From Berberis thunbergii (taxonomy: Eukaryota > Streptophyta > Magnoliopsida > Ranunculales > Berberidaceae): DNA of 64,000 bases. Location of the stretch: the NCBI GenBank assembly GCA_003290165.1, contig QNQO01000652.1, positions 496,001 through 560,000 of the forward strand, written 5' to 3'. The notes beneath the pieces are model-generated. The model saw only the letters and a list, made by a program, of their open reading frames with translations. It was not told the DNA's origin and did no database searches. This document shows, in pieces, positions 11,104-21,839 of this stretch (positions are counted from its first letter, which is position 1; each line of letters opens with the position of its first letter). Both the position numbers and the translations under genes were made by a program.

Positions 11104-12758
11104 CTAAAGCATAATTCTTTTAAGAGCAAGAACCTGAGAAGCGGAAGCATCACAAAAAATGATAGTATCATCCGCATACTGGAGAATAGAAACAGGCGGA
11201 CTACCCTCCGCGACAGAAAACCCTCTGACTAGGCCAACATCAACCGCTTTAAGAATCATTTGTGTTAAACCTTCTGCTGCTATAGTAAAAAGAAGAGGAT
11301 ACAGGGGATCGCCTTGGCGCAAGCCTTTCGAGCTATTGAAAAACCCGTGCAATTAACCATTAATTTTCAGAGAGAAATTAGCTGTAGATCTGCAAGTGTG
11401 AAGCCAATGAATCCATTTGGAGTCAAACCCCATGCGAGCCATTACCAAATTCAAGTATCTCCAAAAGACGTTGTCAAAGGCTTTGGAGAAATCTAATTTG
11501 ATAACGAGCCCTGGAACACTTTGTTTTTTCCTAGAATCAATAATTTCATTGGCAATCAAAGGGCTATCAACCACATATCTTCCACTGACTGCTGCACTTT
11601 GAAAAGGAGAAATGACTGAATGAAGAACTATTTTCAATCTGTTAGCCAACACCTTGGCAATGATCTTATAGGCCCATTCAAAATACTGATAGGTCTAAAA
11701 TCTTTTACTGTCCGCATTCCTGCACATTTAGGAATAAGCGAGATGATAGTGGTGTTCAATCGTCAATCAAGAAAATTTCTCGAGTTAAAATCTTCAACAA
11801 CTTTCAGAAAATCAATTTTGATTACCTCCCACATTTTCAAATAGAACACCATTGAGAAACCATCAAGAACTGAAGACACTTCAGATTTTAGTTCTTCCAT
11901 TGTCGCTCTAATTTCCATCTTCGAAAAATTATCTACCAAAGCGGTAGCCGTAGACTGGGAGATAAACTTGAAGGTAATCCCCGAGAAGAAAGGTTGCCAC
12001 TCCTCCTTTTTATGTAACAATTCCTTGAAGTGAGATATCAAGAGTTCTCTAATACTGACTTCATCCACTACCAACTCCTGACCCATGCTAAGAGCTTCAA
12101 TAAAGTAAAACGGTCTGCGTCTGTTAGCCAAAGTATGAAAAAAATTGGACCCCTGATCCATATGACGAACACAGTTGACTCTTGATCTAATCCTCCAAAA
12201 CTTCTCATCTCTTTTGGTTAATGTTGTCCACTCTTGATGTAGCTGCACTCTACAAGATCTCTCCTCAGCAGTCAGGTCTCTGATCTCTTCATCAGCATCA
12301 ATGTTAGCAATTAAAGCAGAAATATTTTGAATACATAAAATTGTCTTACTCCAAACTTTAGTCTTCCAACTTTTGAGATTGCATCTGAGAGCCTTAAGCT
12401 TCCACCATAAATAGTAGACAGGGTGGCCAGAGACTACGAAGTTGTTCCACCAAGCTTTCATCTCCTTTGCCAGGGTAGGGTGATCAAACCAACCATTATC
12501 AAATGAAAAAAGGCGAGTACAACCACCAACAAACGAGTTCGCAAGCAAAATCGTGTGATGGTCAGAACCTGCTACACCCTTGAGCCATTCAACTTTATCA
12601 CCAAATTTGTCAATCCAATCCACCGAAGCTAGAAATCGATCAAGTCGACAAAGGATAGGAAGATCTCTCTGATTTGACCATGTGAATTTTCCCCCTTTTA
12701 GACTGAAATCAGTGAGTTCCACCTCATTAATGAACTGATTGAATTTTTGCATGCTCAT
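11104..12758 (-). pseudogene. LINE reverse transcriptase region
   Basis: The 331-aa segment 11763-12758 covers the end of the endonuclease and the linker. After a frame change, 11353-11652 gives ISPFQSAAVSGR, then GLVIKLDFSKAFDNVFW (RT motif with the first catalytic Asp). The segment 11104-11352 gives SKGLRQGDPLYPLLFTIAAE and ILQYADDTIIF (the YADD catalytic box). This order matches the non-LTR RT palm. Stops and frame changes make it inactive. Confidence 0.85.
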
Positions 12759-13238
12759 GGACCTCCTTCTGCATCCTTTTTTTCATTCATATGACAGACA
12801 ACATTAAAGTCACCCGCTAATACCCATGGCGATTGCACCCAACCAACAATGTCATAGAGTTCTTCCCAGAAGTGTTCTATAAGCGAAGGATCACACGGAC
12901 CATAAATGTTAGTCCCTGACCAAATTGAGTTATCCGAGATCATTTTGGAATTGAATAGAAAAGGAAAAAGCTCATTTCAACACTTCCCTCATCTGCAAAA
13001 GATCGACATCCCAAATAGCTAAAAGGCCGCCCGAGCTGCCAATGGATTCCACCATAGCCCAATCAAAAGAGCTATCACCCCACAATTTTCTGATAAATTC
13101 TCTAGAGGATCTCTCCAATTTCGTTTCTTGAATGAAAACAAGGTCTGGACGATTCTTTGCAATTAATCTATGACAACCCCTTTGCCTCTCAGTATTCCCG
13201 AGCCCCCTATAGTTCCACGAAAGAATTTTGAGGTTCAT
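12755..13238 (-). pseudogene. LINE ORF2 N terminus: APE-type endonuclease
   Basis: ORF2 begins at 13238 with MNLKILSWNYRGLGN, the apurinic-endonuclease motif (usually WNCRGLGN; Cys is replaced by Tyr here). FIQETKL, with the catalytic Glu, follows. A frame change then leads into NIYGPCDPSLIEHFWEEL and AGDFNVV (the GDFN catalytic block). The domain ends in the next segment with SDHHTILL, the SDH motif. The endonuclease nicks target DNA to prime reverse transcription. Catalytic residues are recognisable but the frame is broken. Confidence 0.8.
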
Positions 13239-14985
13239 GAAAGACCTTCAACCCCGGGGTTGCTGCACTTGTCCATTGCTTTGTCAGATACTGTACCCTG
13301 CGCTGCAGCTTGAACCATATATAAAGCCCTGTTTTCATCCTGACTGAGGTCCACTCCCACTGTCAAGTCAATTTCTTTGAAAGCCGAGCGATCTGATGCT
13401 TCTTCCTGAGTCAAATGACATTCAGAGACAGAAAGCTCCACGCTGTCATTGACCCTAGAAACAAAACCTGGAGACTTGCCAGAAGTCTGTTCGCTATGGA
13501 GTAGAAACCCAATATTTTCCGTCTGTGGGACCTCGAAGCCTGAGGGAGCGCCTACATGGTCTGGTATAGATGAGAAACTCTCCGCATTAGAAACACATAG
13601 TTTTGCAGACAAACCATGAACTTCAACACATTGTTCTGCTAGTGGCTCGAATCCCGGGGGGTAAGGGAGAGATACTGAACAATCCTGGGTCTGGTTGGAA
13701 GACTTTCCCCTTGTCAGCCCAGCAGGGGCACTACATCCTTTAAGTTCTACCTGCTCTGCTTTGTTGGTTGAGCTTGATTTGCTGGATCTCTTTTGAAGCA
13801 TGAACCTAGATCTGGTGGGAAAGACTGAAAAATTGGCCCATTCAGCGGCTCTGTCACGCTGTGCTTTTCTAGCCAACTTTCGATCCCTGTGAGCCTGCAT
13901 AGACATCTTGGTCAAAAGGGAGTCCAAGTTGAAGATATCTTTTTCCATCGCTTCTAAAATCCGCCAATAATTGCCAGATGTCTGTTGATCATTAGACTTG
14001 GCCAAATTATGTTTCGAAAGAGACTTTGGCCTTTTGCTAGGTGAAGGCCCAACAATACCTTTTCATTTATCCTGCTGAGATGGACGAGCTGAGTCAGACA
14101 TCGAGTTACCAACTTTACCTACTGAAAACGGCATGAGAAGCAGGGGAATGGGGAAGTGTTGGGTATTGATGGGGAGACTGATCACTCAGTGTCGGCAACC
14201 TAGGAGGCGGGTCGTATGCTTTGCATGAGGTCACGTGTGGAGAGTTAGCGAATACCAAGAAAGTTGTGTGTCCAAACGGAAGATCAACATGTGTCCACTG
14301 AATCACTGACTCAGGCAACTCTATCAACGACCTTGCAAGATTCTTTCTTGCAACGGGATCTGGAGGAAGATGATTGCCCCATACTTGGGACAAGAAATCA
14401 ATGGGAGACTCCCGATGAATAGAGGTTGCTGCAATGGGGCCCTTACTGGCAATAGAGGTAGGGCTCACATTGGAGGGATTAGTGGCCACTACCTCCACAA
14501 AGGTTCTGTTGCGCAAGGGTGGGACAACACTAATACCTGGCAGAGTTGAGACCCTATCTTTTCTAAATTGCTTCTTAGGATAAGGCTGAGGCACCTTATT
14601 TAAAACCATCTCCTTCATAGCTTGGGCAAGTTGTTTCCAGCCTGTCCCTTCCACGCCAGCTGGCACTCTAAGAGTTTTGGACCCTGAACCCCAACCCACC
14701 AAAATAGAAAGGAAGATTCCTCCTTTATTTGGCCTCTTTCACCATCATAACCCATCTATTGTTGATTTTTCAACTGGCTGAGAAAGCATTAGAGCCTGAT
14801 TTCACAGCTTTCTTAAGCTGAAACTCAATCCATTCTCCCATCTGCAATTCAACAAAAACTTTGATTCTAACCCTCGAGCTCGATTCAAGTAACAGCAAGT
14901 CTCCTTTTGACTTTCGAATCCCAAATTCTTTCCCATCAATTTTCAACAAACGAAGATTTCCTTCTTTGAATTCCATCGCTCCCAA
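13235..14985 (-). pseudogene. LINE ORF1 (gag-like), interrupted
   Basis: Three segments in series make up ORF1: 14770-14985 (starting MGAMEFKEGNLRLLKIDGKE), 14115-14702 (basic, with RVPAGVEGTGWKQLAQAMKE and a Pro/Lys-rich stretch), and 13235-14005 (containing a basic block HRDRKLARKAQRDRAAEW). They lie in different frames with stops between. ORF1 proteins of plant L1 elements bind RNA and form the retrotransposition particle. The final codons read Gly-Leu-Ser-stop, and the stop overlaps the ORF2 start as ATGA. Confidence 0.7.
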
Positions 14986-15189
14986 GATTTAACACAAAAT
15001 TACAAACATACAAGCACAATTTCACCAGCATACAAGCATCATAGCAATACGAAGATTAGAAATAACTGAAAGATCTTCCTTTTTGCCAAAAAATTTCCAA
15101 ATTTGTTCCAAAGTCTGAGAAAGAGCTCACGGCTCGGTCACCACCGTCAAGCCCCGGCGATGGCAGATCGAGAAGAAGGAAGAGGCTCA

Positions 15190-15540
15190 CCAGCCTATCA
15201 AAAACCACCTCACCTTCGAAAACCACTCACCCCACCTCACCTGCGAGATCCCCCTCACCTTCGAAAACCACTGTCGAAAACCACCTTGCCTTCGAAAACC
15301 ACTTCCCTTTCGAAAACCACTGTCGAAAACCCCCTCACCTTCGAAAACCACTGTCGAAAACCCCCTCACCATTGCGAGATCCCACTGTCGAAAACCTCCT
15401 CACCACTGCGAGACCCCTTCCCCATTGCGAGATCCCCCTCACCTTCGAAAACCACTGTCGAAAACCTCCTCACCCTCGAAAATCACTATCGAAAACCACC
15501 CTCACTGTCGAAAACCACCCTCACATAAGGTTGTTGTCAC
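15190..15540. repeat. Minisatellite of TCGAAAACC-type units
   Basis: Many imperfect copies alternate between ccttcgaaaaccactg and tcgaaaacccccctcac-like blocks, with occasional ctgcgagatccc variants. The compound unit is about 30 bp. The array lies between the LINE 5' end and the tRNA-like head at 15561-15632. Open frames across it come only from the lack of stops in the repeat. Confidence 0.75.
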
Positions 15541-15560
15541 TTACTGTCGAAAGTAACCAT

Positions 15561-15632
15561 GCCACAGGTGGGATTCAAAGCTAGGACGTGGAGGACAAAC
15601 CCACACAACCCTAACCACTAGGCCATAACACC
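15561..15632 (-). repeat. tRNA-like pol III promoter head (SINE-like)
   Basis: On the minus strand the sequence starts GGTGTTATGGCCTAGTGG. The A-box-like TGGCCTAGTGG lies at 15625-15615 and the B-box-like GCTTTGAATCC at 15581-15571 (9 of 11 to GGTTCGANTCC). The spacing fits a tRNA of about 66-70 nt. The cloverleaf is not maintained well enough for a functional tRNA, so I read it as the head of a tRNA-derived retroelement. The minisatellite follows it downstream in the same orientation. Confidence 0.5.
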
Positions 15633-15943
15633 ATTGGCATTATTCTACATATTGATTGTATCGATTGACATATCTTAAGGTTTCATGGTTTAATTTGAAG
15701 TTTAGAGAGGGTTTAATGAAAGGGATCAACACTGCTCTTGTAACTTGTAAACTTGAATAAACCCCAATCTACTCAATTGTTTTTTTTTTTTTTTCATTCT
15801 TTTTTCTCTCCAATCTCCAAGTTGCCTCATGAAACCAATATTTTTAGCTTAGAGAAGAACAAAACCAACATAGTGGTTCTGACGTTTGATAGTCAATCAA
15901 ACCTGCATAAAACATACACATTTCTTTTCTTAAATAGTAATGA

Positions 15944-15973
15944 TACGGTGCCTGGTGGCCATCAGACACCGTA
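15944..15973. repeat. 30-bp near-perfect palindrome
   Basis: The arms TACGGTGCCTGGTGG and CCATCAGACACCGTA pair with two mismatches per arm, centred on TGGCCA. No gene starts close to it. Confidence 0.6.
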
Positions 15974-17384
15974 CGATTGCATCGAGATAGAACTCCACCA
16001 AGCACACCACCAGTGGGATGAGATTTTCAGTTTCAATTAAAACATAAAAATTACTAAAGTAATATAGTTAGGGGTATAATCTTTTAAAGTATTTATTCTA
16101 CGCTAACATGTCGCAATATGCTTGTGAGGAGCATAGAAGTCGTCAGTCCCTGCTCTCCTGACTCCGAGAAAAAGTAGCCCACATGTTAAACTCAAATTAT
16201 ATGGCATGATAAAGCAATATATGGCATGATAAAGCAAATATTTGAATTTGATTGGTACCCTCCATGCGATGACAGTGTAGCTCCACCCTATTCCACAAGG
16301 CAAATGGAAAAAAAAAACTCAAATAGAAAGAATAAAAAAGGGTCAATTTTGAATTTTATTAATCAATAGTCTAAACAATTACAAGAGAATGCACTTTTTT
16401 TAATAGATAAAAGAAGCCAATTTCCTCGGACAACTCAACCTAAAAAATAGAAATAGAAATAGAAATAAAAATAGAAATACTCAGCACTTATAACTTGAAT
16501 TTACTAAATCTATGAAATAAAAATGTTTGCTCCAATCCTACTTTACTTGGAAAATAAAGTTGCATGATGTGAAGAAGTTTTCATTACTCGTGACTAGACA
16601 TCATCTGTAATGTGATTATATGAGGTTGAGAATATCAAACAATTTTGCTCCCATGTATATTAGTCATGATTTGTGTCTCTGCTTCTCCATTTTTATAGCT
16701 TAGAAAAATTTGAATTATATATTGCACATTAAACTAAATGTTAAACAATGAAAATCTTTCCCATTGTACAAAAAATAAAACCTCCAACAACAATTAAAAT
16801 ATTTTTAATACTATTATACGGTATGCTTCACAATCTCCTTCGTGGTCTCTTGGCGGGCATCCAGCAACAATTCAAACTCGTGTAATGCCATCATCACAAG
16901 GAAACCTTCTCAAATTGCATCTCTCGAATTCCATTATAAGGAAATCCTCTCGAACCTCTCAAGTTGAACATGTTGTCTCTAGTATAGTATTATATAAAGT
17001 GGAAGGATTTTCTTGCTACTGCGGGTGTTCGAATCCAAAGGTCGTCCATATCGACAATTGGAAAAGTTGATTGCATAGCAAATCTATCAATATTATATAT
17101 TTTTTTCTAAGGAAAACTATAGCTCCTAAATGTAGGGTTGTTCACAGACACCAAATTGAACCATAAACCAAACTAATCAGTCTACTTGATAAAAATTCAA
17201 ATTGAACCAATAGAAATTTTATTAACCAAATACTGAACCAGTTGACCAAAACTATGCTAGCTAAAACTGGCCTAAATCGAATCGTAAACTAATCTGGCCA
17301 CTTATTATATATATCATTTGAAAAGTATTAATTATTCGAAGGTGTTGCAAAGTAAAACACAACAAAACTAAATTGGTTGGTTCA

Positions 17385-17480
17385 ATTTTGTACGGGTGGA
17401 TAACTCTGTTCAATTTTGTTCGGGAGGATAAGCCAGTTCAATTTTGTTCAGGTGGGTAAGCCGATTCGTTCAATTTTTTT
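17385..17480. repeat. Short tandem repeat, about 30-bp unit
   Basis: Three to four copies of a unit reading roughly GTTCAATTTTGTTCGGG followed by tggataagcc. The first copies are the most regular. Confidence 0.6.
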
Positions 17481-18068
17481 GTTCAACCCTACCTAGACAA
17501 TTCAAAATAATTACCTCCAACCTAAAAGTAGTTAGTGCCTTTATACGATGAAATGGCCATGGGCCATTAGATATAAGTTTCAAATAAAGAAACTTAGAGA
17601 ATATGTTCAAATGCCAACAAAAGGGTGTAATTTTAAGGCAATAAAAATTTGAAACATCAAACCTAAACATGTTTTTCATGACACGAGCCTTCAAGTTGGG
17701 AAAAGATTGTTCCCTGAAACCACATGAAGAAGGTACTTCTACAGAGTGAGAGAAGTTAGTTCATCAATGTGGTCTTGGATTTTTTTTGAAAGGTTTATGT
17801 AATGGGGTTCAACTTAATATAGACGAGGAAAAAGACATGGGCTCTAACTTACAAAAATTTATTTATCCATGTGGGTAATTGAATTATTTTTTGTTAAAAT
17901 TTTGAAAAGAAAGTGATATCAAAATAAGATTACTTTTCTTGAAAAATTGAATTTATTTTCTTAAAAAAAAATTAACCATTACATCAACTACAATATTCAA
18001 ATGGTATATTATGTGAAAAATTAGGCCATAAAATCAATTTTAAGTTATTTTCAAATAATTAAACTATT

Positions 18069-18312
18069 ACATGAGTTACAAATTAACATTGTACCAATCA
18101 CACAATAAAATTCCTCTAAAACACAACAAAATATCTTCATTTGATTGTAGTTGAATCTAGCTAATGCAAGATAAGCTTCACAAGGTCATCACACGAGTTA
18201 CAAATTAACACTGTACCAATCACACAAAAAAATACTTCTAAAACAGAACAAAATATCTTCATTTGATTGTAGTTGAATCTAACTAATGCAAGATAAGCTT
18301 CACAAGGGCATC
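18069..18312. repeat. 122-bp tandem duplication
   Basis: Two adjacent copies, offset by 122 bases, both run from gagttacaaattaaca through atcttcatttgattgtag to gataagcttcacaag. They differ at only a handful of positions. Confidence 0.85.
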
Positions 18313-18770
18313 GCTGGCTGGTGTTTATTCAGAGAAATTTGTACCTATTAGACAAAGAGAAAATAAAATTTAGTATTTTAAAAGAAATGGATGCACAGTT
18401 GTCCCTGATGACATATCCATACCCTTGGAAAGTTAATTTGGTTGATTTGAAGAGAAAACTTAACCTCAAATTTTACCTTCTCCCTAATCCCTCCATCTTT
18501 TTCTTCTCCCCATAAATCTCACATAATGTAATAACCAATTTGAACCAATGGATGTCAACAGTGTGAAATGCCCAAGCAACTAGTTAGCTCTCTAGACTCT
18601 CGTGAGCTTTTGAGAAAATAGTAAAAACGAGAGCCATCAACACCAAAGCACGGGATCTCACTGATAAGGAAAATCCCTAGTTAATAATAGTCAACAACTA
18701 GTTTAACTACTAGCTGAGTCCGTGAATGCCAAGCAGGCTTACTTGGACTTTTCAGTTTTCACCACCAAAG

Positions 18771-18806
<36 letters not shown>
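18771..18806. repeat. (TA)n microsatellite
   Basis: About 18 TA units, with one C interruption near the start, 78 bp upstream of the start codon at 18885. Confidence 0.9.
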
Positions 18807-18808
<2 letters not shown>

Positions 18809-18884
18809 AGCAAGCAACCTTCATTCCTGTTTAATTGGATCTAAACATTTGACAAGTTTGCTTTTGCAAATTGAAGTATAAATT

Positions 18885-19422
18885 ATGGCGCAGCTTTGTT
18901 GCCCGATTGAGATGGAACCAAGAACCCTGAATGAAGGTCAGCTCAATCATGCCCGGGTAATTTCCCCCTCTTATTATCAATCTAATTCATATCCTCAACA
19001 TTATTGATGAGATGTTAAGGCAAATCACGCAAGTAGAAACCATGATTCTACTTCATTTTTTATTATTTCTGTAAATTTTTTTTTCCTAATGAAGGAAGCA
19101 GCAGTGGACATAGCTCAGAAAATGGAATCAGTTGAAACCTCAAATGCATTTACTGAGGTGAGTGCTTTATAGCCAGCTTCATAAGCCATGCTGCTACGTT
19201 CAATTTGACAATTTTTTTTTAATCTGTTTAAATACACAACAGGGATTGAAACCAGTTATTCCAATAAAAGAGATGGAAGAAATGGTTGAGAGGAGACATC
19301 AACTCCATGTACTTGTTGCTGAAGTTAACGATAGAACATATGAATGCGCCTGCACCACCAACAATGTAGATGAAACACCTGATATATCTAAGATTAGGGA
19401 GCCCCTTTCTGCTCCTTTTTGA
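18885..19422 (+). CDS. Small three-exon protein of unknown function (104 aa)
   Basis: Three exons join in frame: 18885-18956 (MAQLCCPIEMEPRTLNEGQ...), 19095-19157 (EAAVDIAQKMESVETSN...) and 19243-19422 (GLKPVIPIKEMEEMVERR... ending in TGA). Both introns are GT-AG (donors CGG|gtaatt and GAG|gtgagt; acceptors gaag and acag). All three exon lengths are multiples of three. The protein is acidic and hydrophilic, with a Met- and Glu-rich helix in the middle and a CAC pair near residue 82. No signal peptide or membrane segment is seen. I do not recognise a characterised family. The clean splicing and the absence of stops argue for a real plant gene. Confidence 0.7.
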
Positions 19423-19781
19423 TGTTTATCATTTGAATTCCGTTGTCTTATGGGCATTCGCAAATGATTTAATAAAGAATCTATGTGACAATTGATTTAA
19501 GCAATTTGGTGTTTGACTAGTACTGGTTAGGGAAAGAAATGCCTACTGAGATTCTATTCTTTTATCAAACACTTTCTCTTAACTTCATCTACAGGTTTTA
19601 TTTATATCTGAAAAGTAGACCAAAAGCATCAAAGACCCAAAATGCAACACTTCCTCTTCCATCAACCATACTTCACGTATCCCTCAAACTACACAAAGAA
19701 TCTGACATCACATTGCCCTACAAAATTATCAACCTCTCCATCAAATAGTCCTAACTGCCTCTGCAGCTACCAGAGCTACCA
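19423..19781. other. Intergenic: 3'UTR of the small gene and 5' flank of the RING gene
   Basis: It contains an AATAAAG-like polyadenylation signal near 19470 (taataaagaatc). Nothing else is recognised. Confidence 0.45.
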
Positions 19782-20477
19782 ATGGAGTCTGTTTCCTCCA
19801 ATTCACCACAAGACAACCACCAGGACAACCGCAGGTCCAAGCCAACGCAATTGTTTGCAGATCGAATAGTCCGAGCCCTCCGCCACCCTCTTCGCCTCCT
19901 TCATCGAGCGGAGGGTAATTTCTATGTCTTGGGGGCAACAGGCAATGTGTACATCGTGACCTTGTCAAACACGCCTTTTTGCACATGCCCAGATCGAACC
20001 GTTCCATGCAAGCATATACTCTTTGTTTTCTTGCGTGTTCTTCGTCTCTCCCTTGATGACACATGTCTTCAAAGGAGGAACTTGAGGCCATGTCAGCTCA
20101 ACCGCTTGCTTGGCACACCCACGGCACTTGAGACATTGGCAGGGACACGCATACAAGAGAGATTTCATCAGCTGTCCTCGCAGTTGGTGTTGGGCCAACC
20201 TTTATGTAAGGTCGAGATAGAAGATGGAACCTCATGTCCGATATGCATGGACGAGATGGGTAAGGAAGATCAGGTGGTGATCTGCGGGTCATGCAGGAAT
20301 CCAGTGCACGAGGAGTGCTTGATGACATGGAAGAGGACCAAGGGGAGGAGGTCTGCTAATTGTGTGATTTGCAGGGCAAGATGGAGGGACATGAGGGAGC
20401 AGGGCAAGTATCTAAACCTAGCTGCTTATGTTAGTGATGACGACATGGTTGACGGTGAAGGTGCATGTATTGTGTAA
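19782..20477 (+). CDS. SWIM zinc finger plus RING-finger protein (ZSWIM2-like, putative E3 ubiquitin ligase)
   Basis: A single-exon 231-aa protein. A SWIM finger lies at about residues 67-81 (FCTCPDRTVPCKHI, pattern CxC-xn-CxH). A C3HC4 RING lies at about residues 150-198: CPICMDEM, CGSCRNPVHEEC, then CVICRARW. In animal ZSWIM2 and MEKK1 this SWIM-plus-RING pairing marks a ubiquitin ligase, with the RING binding an E2 and SWIM contributing protein or DNA contact. By analogy this protein would ubiquitinate unknown targets in the cytosol or nucleus. The N terminus (residues 1-25) is polar and disordered. No membrane segment is seen. All eight RING ligands and the four SWIM ligands are present. 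The ATG is the first in the frame. Confidence 0.9.
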   Translation: MESVSSNSPQDNHQDNRRSKPTQLFADRIVRALRHPLRLLHRAEGNFYVLGATGNVYIVTLSNTPFCTCPDRTVPCKHILFVFLRVLRLSLDDTCLQRRNLRPCQLNRLLGTPTALETLAGTRIQERFHQLSSQLVLGQPLCKVEIEDGTSCPICMDEMGKEDQVVICGSCRNPVHEECLMTWKRTKGRRSANCVICRARWRDMREQGKYLNLAAYVSDDDMVDGEGACIV

Positions 20478-20786
20478 GAATTGATGAATGTTTCAAGAAA
20501 ATAAATGTCAATGATAAAAGTAGACTTACGTCTGTAAATAACAGAACAAAACCATTTATATTAGCACGAATTTCCATCTTTTTCTTCATTCACTCAATGC
20601 CACTGCTAGTGTGGCTTAGCATTCACAAAACAAAGATTGGGTCTCCAAAGAGAACAAAAATTGCTTAAAACTAAGGAGTCTGTAATTTCAATTAAGAGGA
20701 AAAAGAGGGATCAGAAAAAGGAAAACGGGTCAACAGAGAAGCACAATTGCTAATAATGTTGCTGAGGGAACTACCTCAGATACTAA
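20478..20786. other. Spacer downstream of the RING gene
   Basis: 3'UTR-like AT-rich sequence up to the MITE. No gene is seen. Confidence 0.45.
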
Positions 20787-21062
20787 GGGTGTGATTGGTT
20801 GTATGAAATTCTATGCCATGGGAATCCATGGGGATCACCTAAATCTAAGCTAATTTGATATACACTCACCAATCCACCATTTGATTTTGTGATCAATGGT
20901 GGAATGAAACACTCATTTATCCCCCAAAGCATGAGCTTCCATTTCCACTATTGATCACAAAATCAAATGGTGGATTGGTGATTGAACTTCAAATTAGCTT
21001 AAGTTTAAGTGATCCCCTCATAAATTCTCATGACATAGGATTCCATGCAACCAAACACACCC
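20787..21062. mobile_element. Tourist-like MITE with TAA duplication
   Basis: The 276-bp element folds almost end to end. The ends GGGTGTGATTGGTTG and CAACCAAACACACCC are inverted. Matching continues through GGATCAC and aagctaatttga to inner arms CAATCCACCATTTGATTTTG and their complement. It is flanked by TAA (20784-20786 and 21063-21065), the usual PIF/Harbinger target duplication. Confidence 0.88.
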
Positions 21063-21065
21063 TAA

Positions 21066-21417
21066 GATTTACTTCTAAGTTATGTCCATTTTCCAAAGTT
21101 ACCATCATAGACAAGATATTGTAAATCAATTGTCAGATTTAAATAGACCTACTGCTCACTCCTAGCAAGGTGATGATAAAAATGATAATAGAATTAACTT
21201 AAAGAGAAATGGGGCAGCAACTATAAACAAGACAGTATATTGAGAACTCAATATCAATAAAAAACAACTTTTTTTGCCTATCAGCCTGCTCATAAGATAG
21301 CATTACAATCCACATTTGGTTTTTGTTCCAATAAAAGAAGTGATGTTTTTTGTTTCCCTAAAAAAGTGATGGTAAGTAAATGACCTAGAAGCTAGTACCT
21401 ATCCTTAACAAGCTATT
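21066..21417. other. Spacer
   Basis: AT-rich. It would contain the 3'UTR of the minus-strand gene that follows. No other feature is seen. Confidence 0.45.
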
Positions 21418-21839
21418 TTAGTCTGCTACGGTTGTTCGAAGATGAAGAAAACTTTCAACATCTTGAGCTTCAGCAGCATTCTTCTCCACGACCTTTGAGA
21501 TTCCAAACATCTGAAATTTACACCAAATGTACATGCCAGAACATCAGTTCATGCACAAGTAGAGCATAACCGTACAAACATTTTGGATTGGTAACATGAG
21601 AAGGCATCCTTATGTGTACTAGTGTAAAAAAATAAGGCTTCACTACTAACCTTTTGCATTGTCTTCTTAAAACAGTTTTTGTGTTCATCCATAGAAGCAT
21701 GAATAAATTCATCAATGTGATCTCTTACATCTTGCAGGAAAGTAGCATCATCTGACTTCTTCTTTCGGCAAGAAGTGACGGGAGGGGGTGTTGCAGATGA
21801 TGATGGTTTCACTTCAGCTGTATTCGTTTGTGCCGCCAT
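21418..21839 (-). CDS. Small plant-specific protein, two exons (93 aa)
   Basis: Exon 1 (21651-21839) encodes MAAQTNTAEVKPSSSATPPP and then FLQDVRDHIDEFIHASMDEH. Exon 2 (21418-21510) begins MFGISKVVEKNAAEAQDVES and ends TTVAD-stop. The donor (AAAG|gttagt) and acceptor (ttcag) are standard, and both exons keep frame. The N terminus is low-complexity Ser/Pro. The middle is an amphipathic helix with a Cys in DEHKNCFKKT. This matches an uncharacterised protein family that I recall being widespread in plants; its function is not known to me. A non-coding first exon may lie at about 26205-26300 on the same strand, which would put the LINE at 22.8-25.4 kb inside a 5'UTR intron. Confidence 0.78.

Larger units (their letters stand above)
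9518..15000 (-). mobile_element. L1-type LINE, near full length, frameshifted
   Basis: Read on the minus strand, this element has ORF1, endonuclease, reverse transcriptase, zinc-binding domain and a 3' poly-A (a T-run at 9518-9531 on the plus strand). Coding blocks follow the L1-clade order over about 5.4 kb. ORF2 changes frame at least five times, so the copy is dead. The 5' boundary is uncertain: the ORF1 N terminus starts at 14985, and 5'UTR sequence may run on into the minisatellite at 15190. I did not find a convincing target duplication around the poly-A side. Unlike the LINE remnant at 27.3-29.7 kb, no C-terminal RNase H domain is visible after the zinc-binding domain. Confidence 0.9.
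15641..18068. other. Spacer with minor repeats
   Basis: No gene is supported. It holds a 30-bp near-palindrome at 15944-15973, an AAATAG short tandem repeat at about 16446-16480, and a three-unit repeat at 17385-17480. All reading frames are short and unrecognised. Confidence 0.45.

Noticed and set aside
15190..15540. Possible CRISPR-like array
   Set aside because: Repeats are contiguous and imperfect with no unique spacers, and the genome is eukaryotic.
15103..15584. 141-aa and 70-aa open frames over the TCGAAAACC repeats
   Set aside because: They are open only because the repeat lacks stops, and the peptide is the translated minisatellite.
15561..15632. Genuine tRNA gene
   Set aside because: A and B boxes are recognisable but the stems do not pair well and no clear anticodon arm can be assigned.
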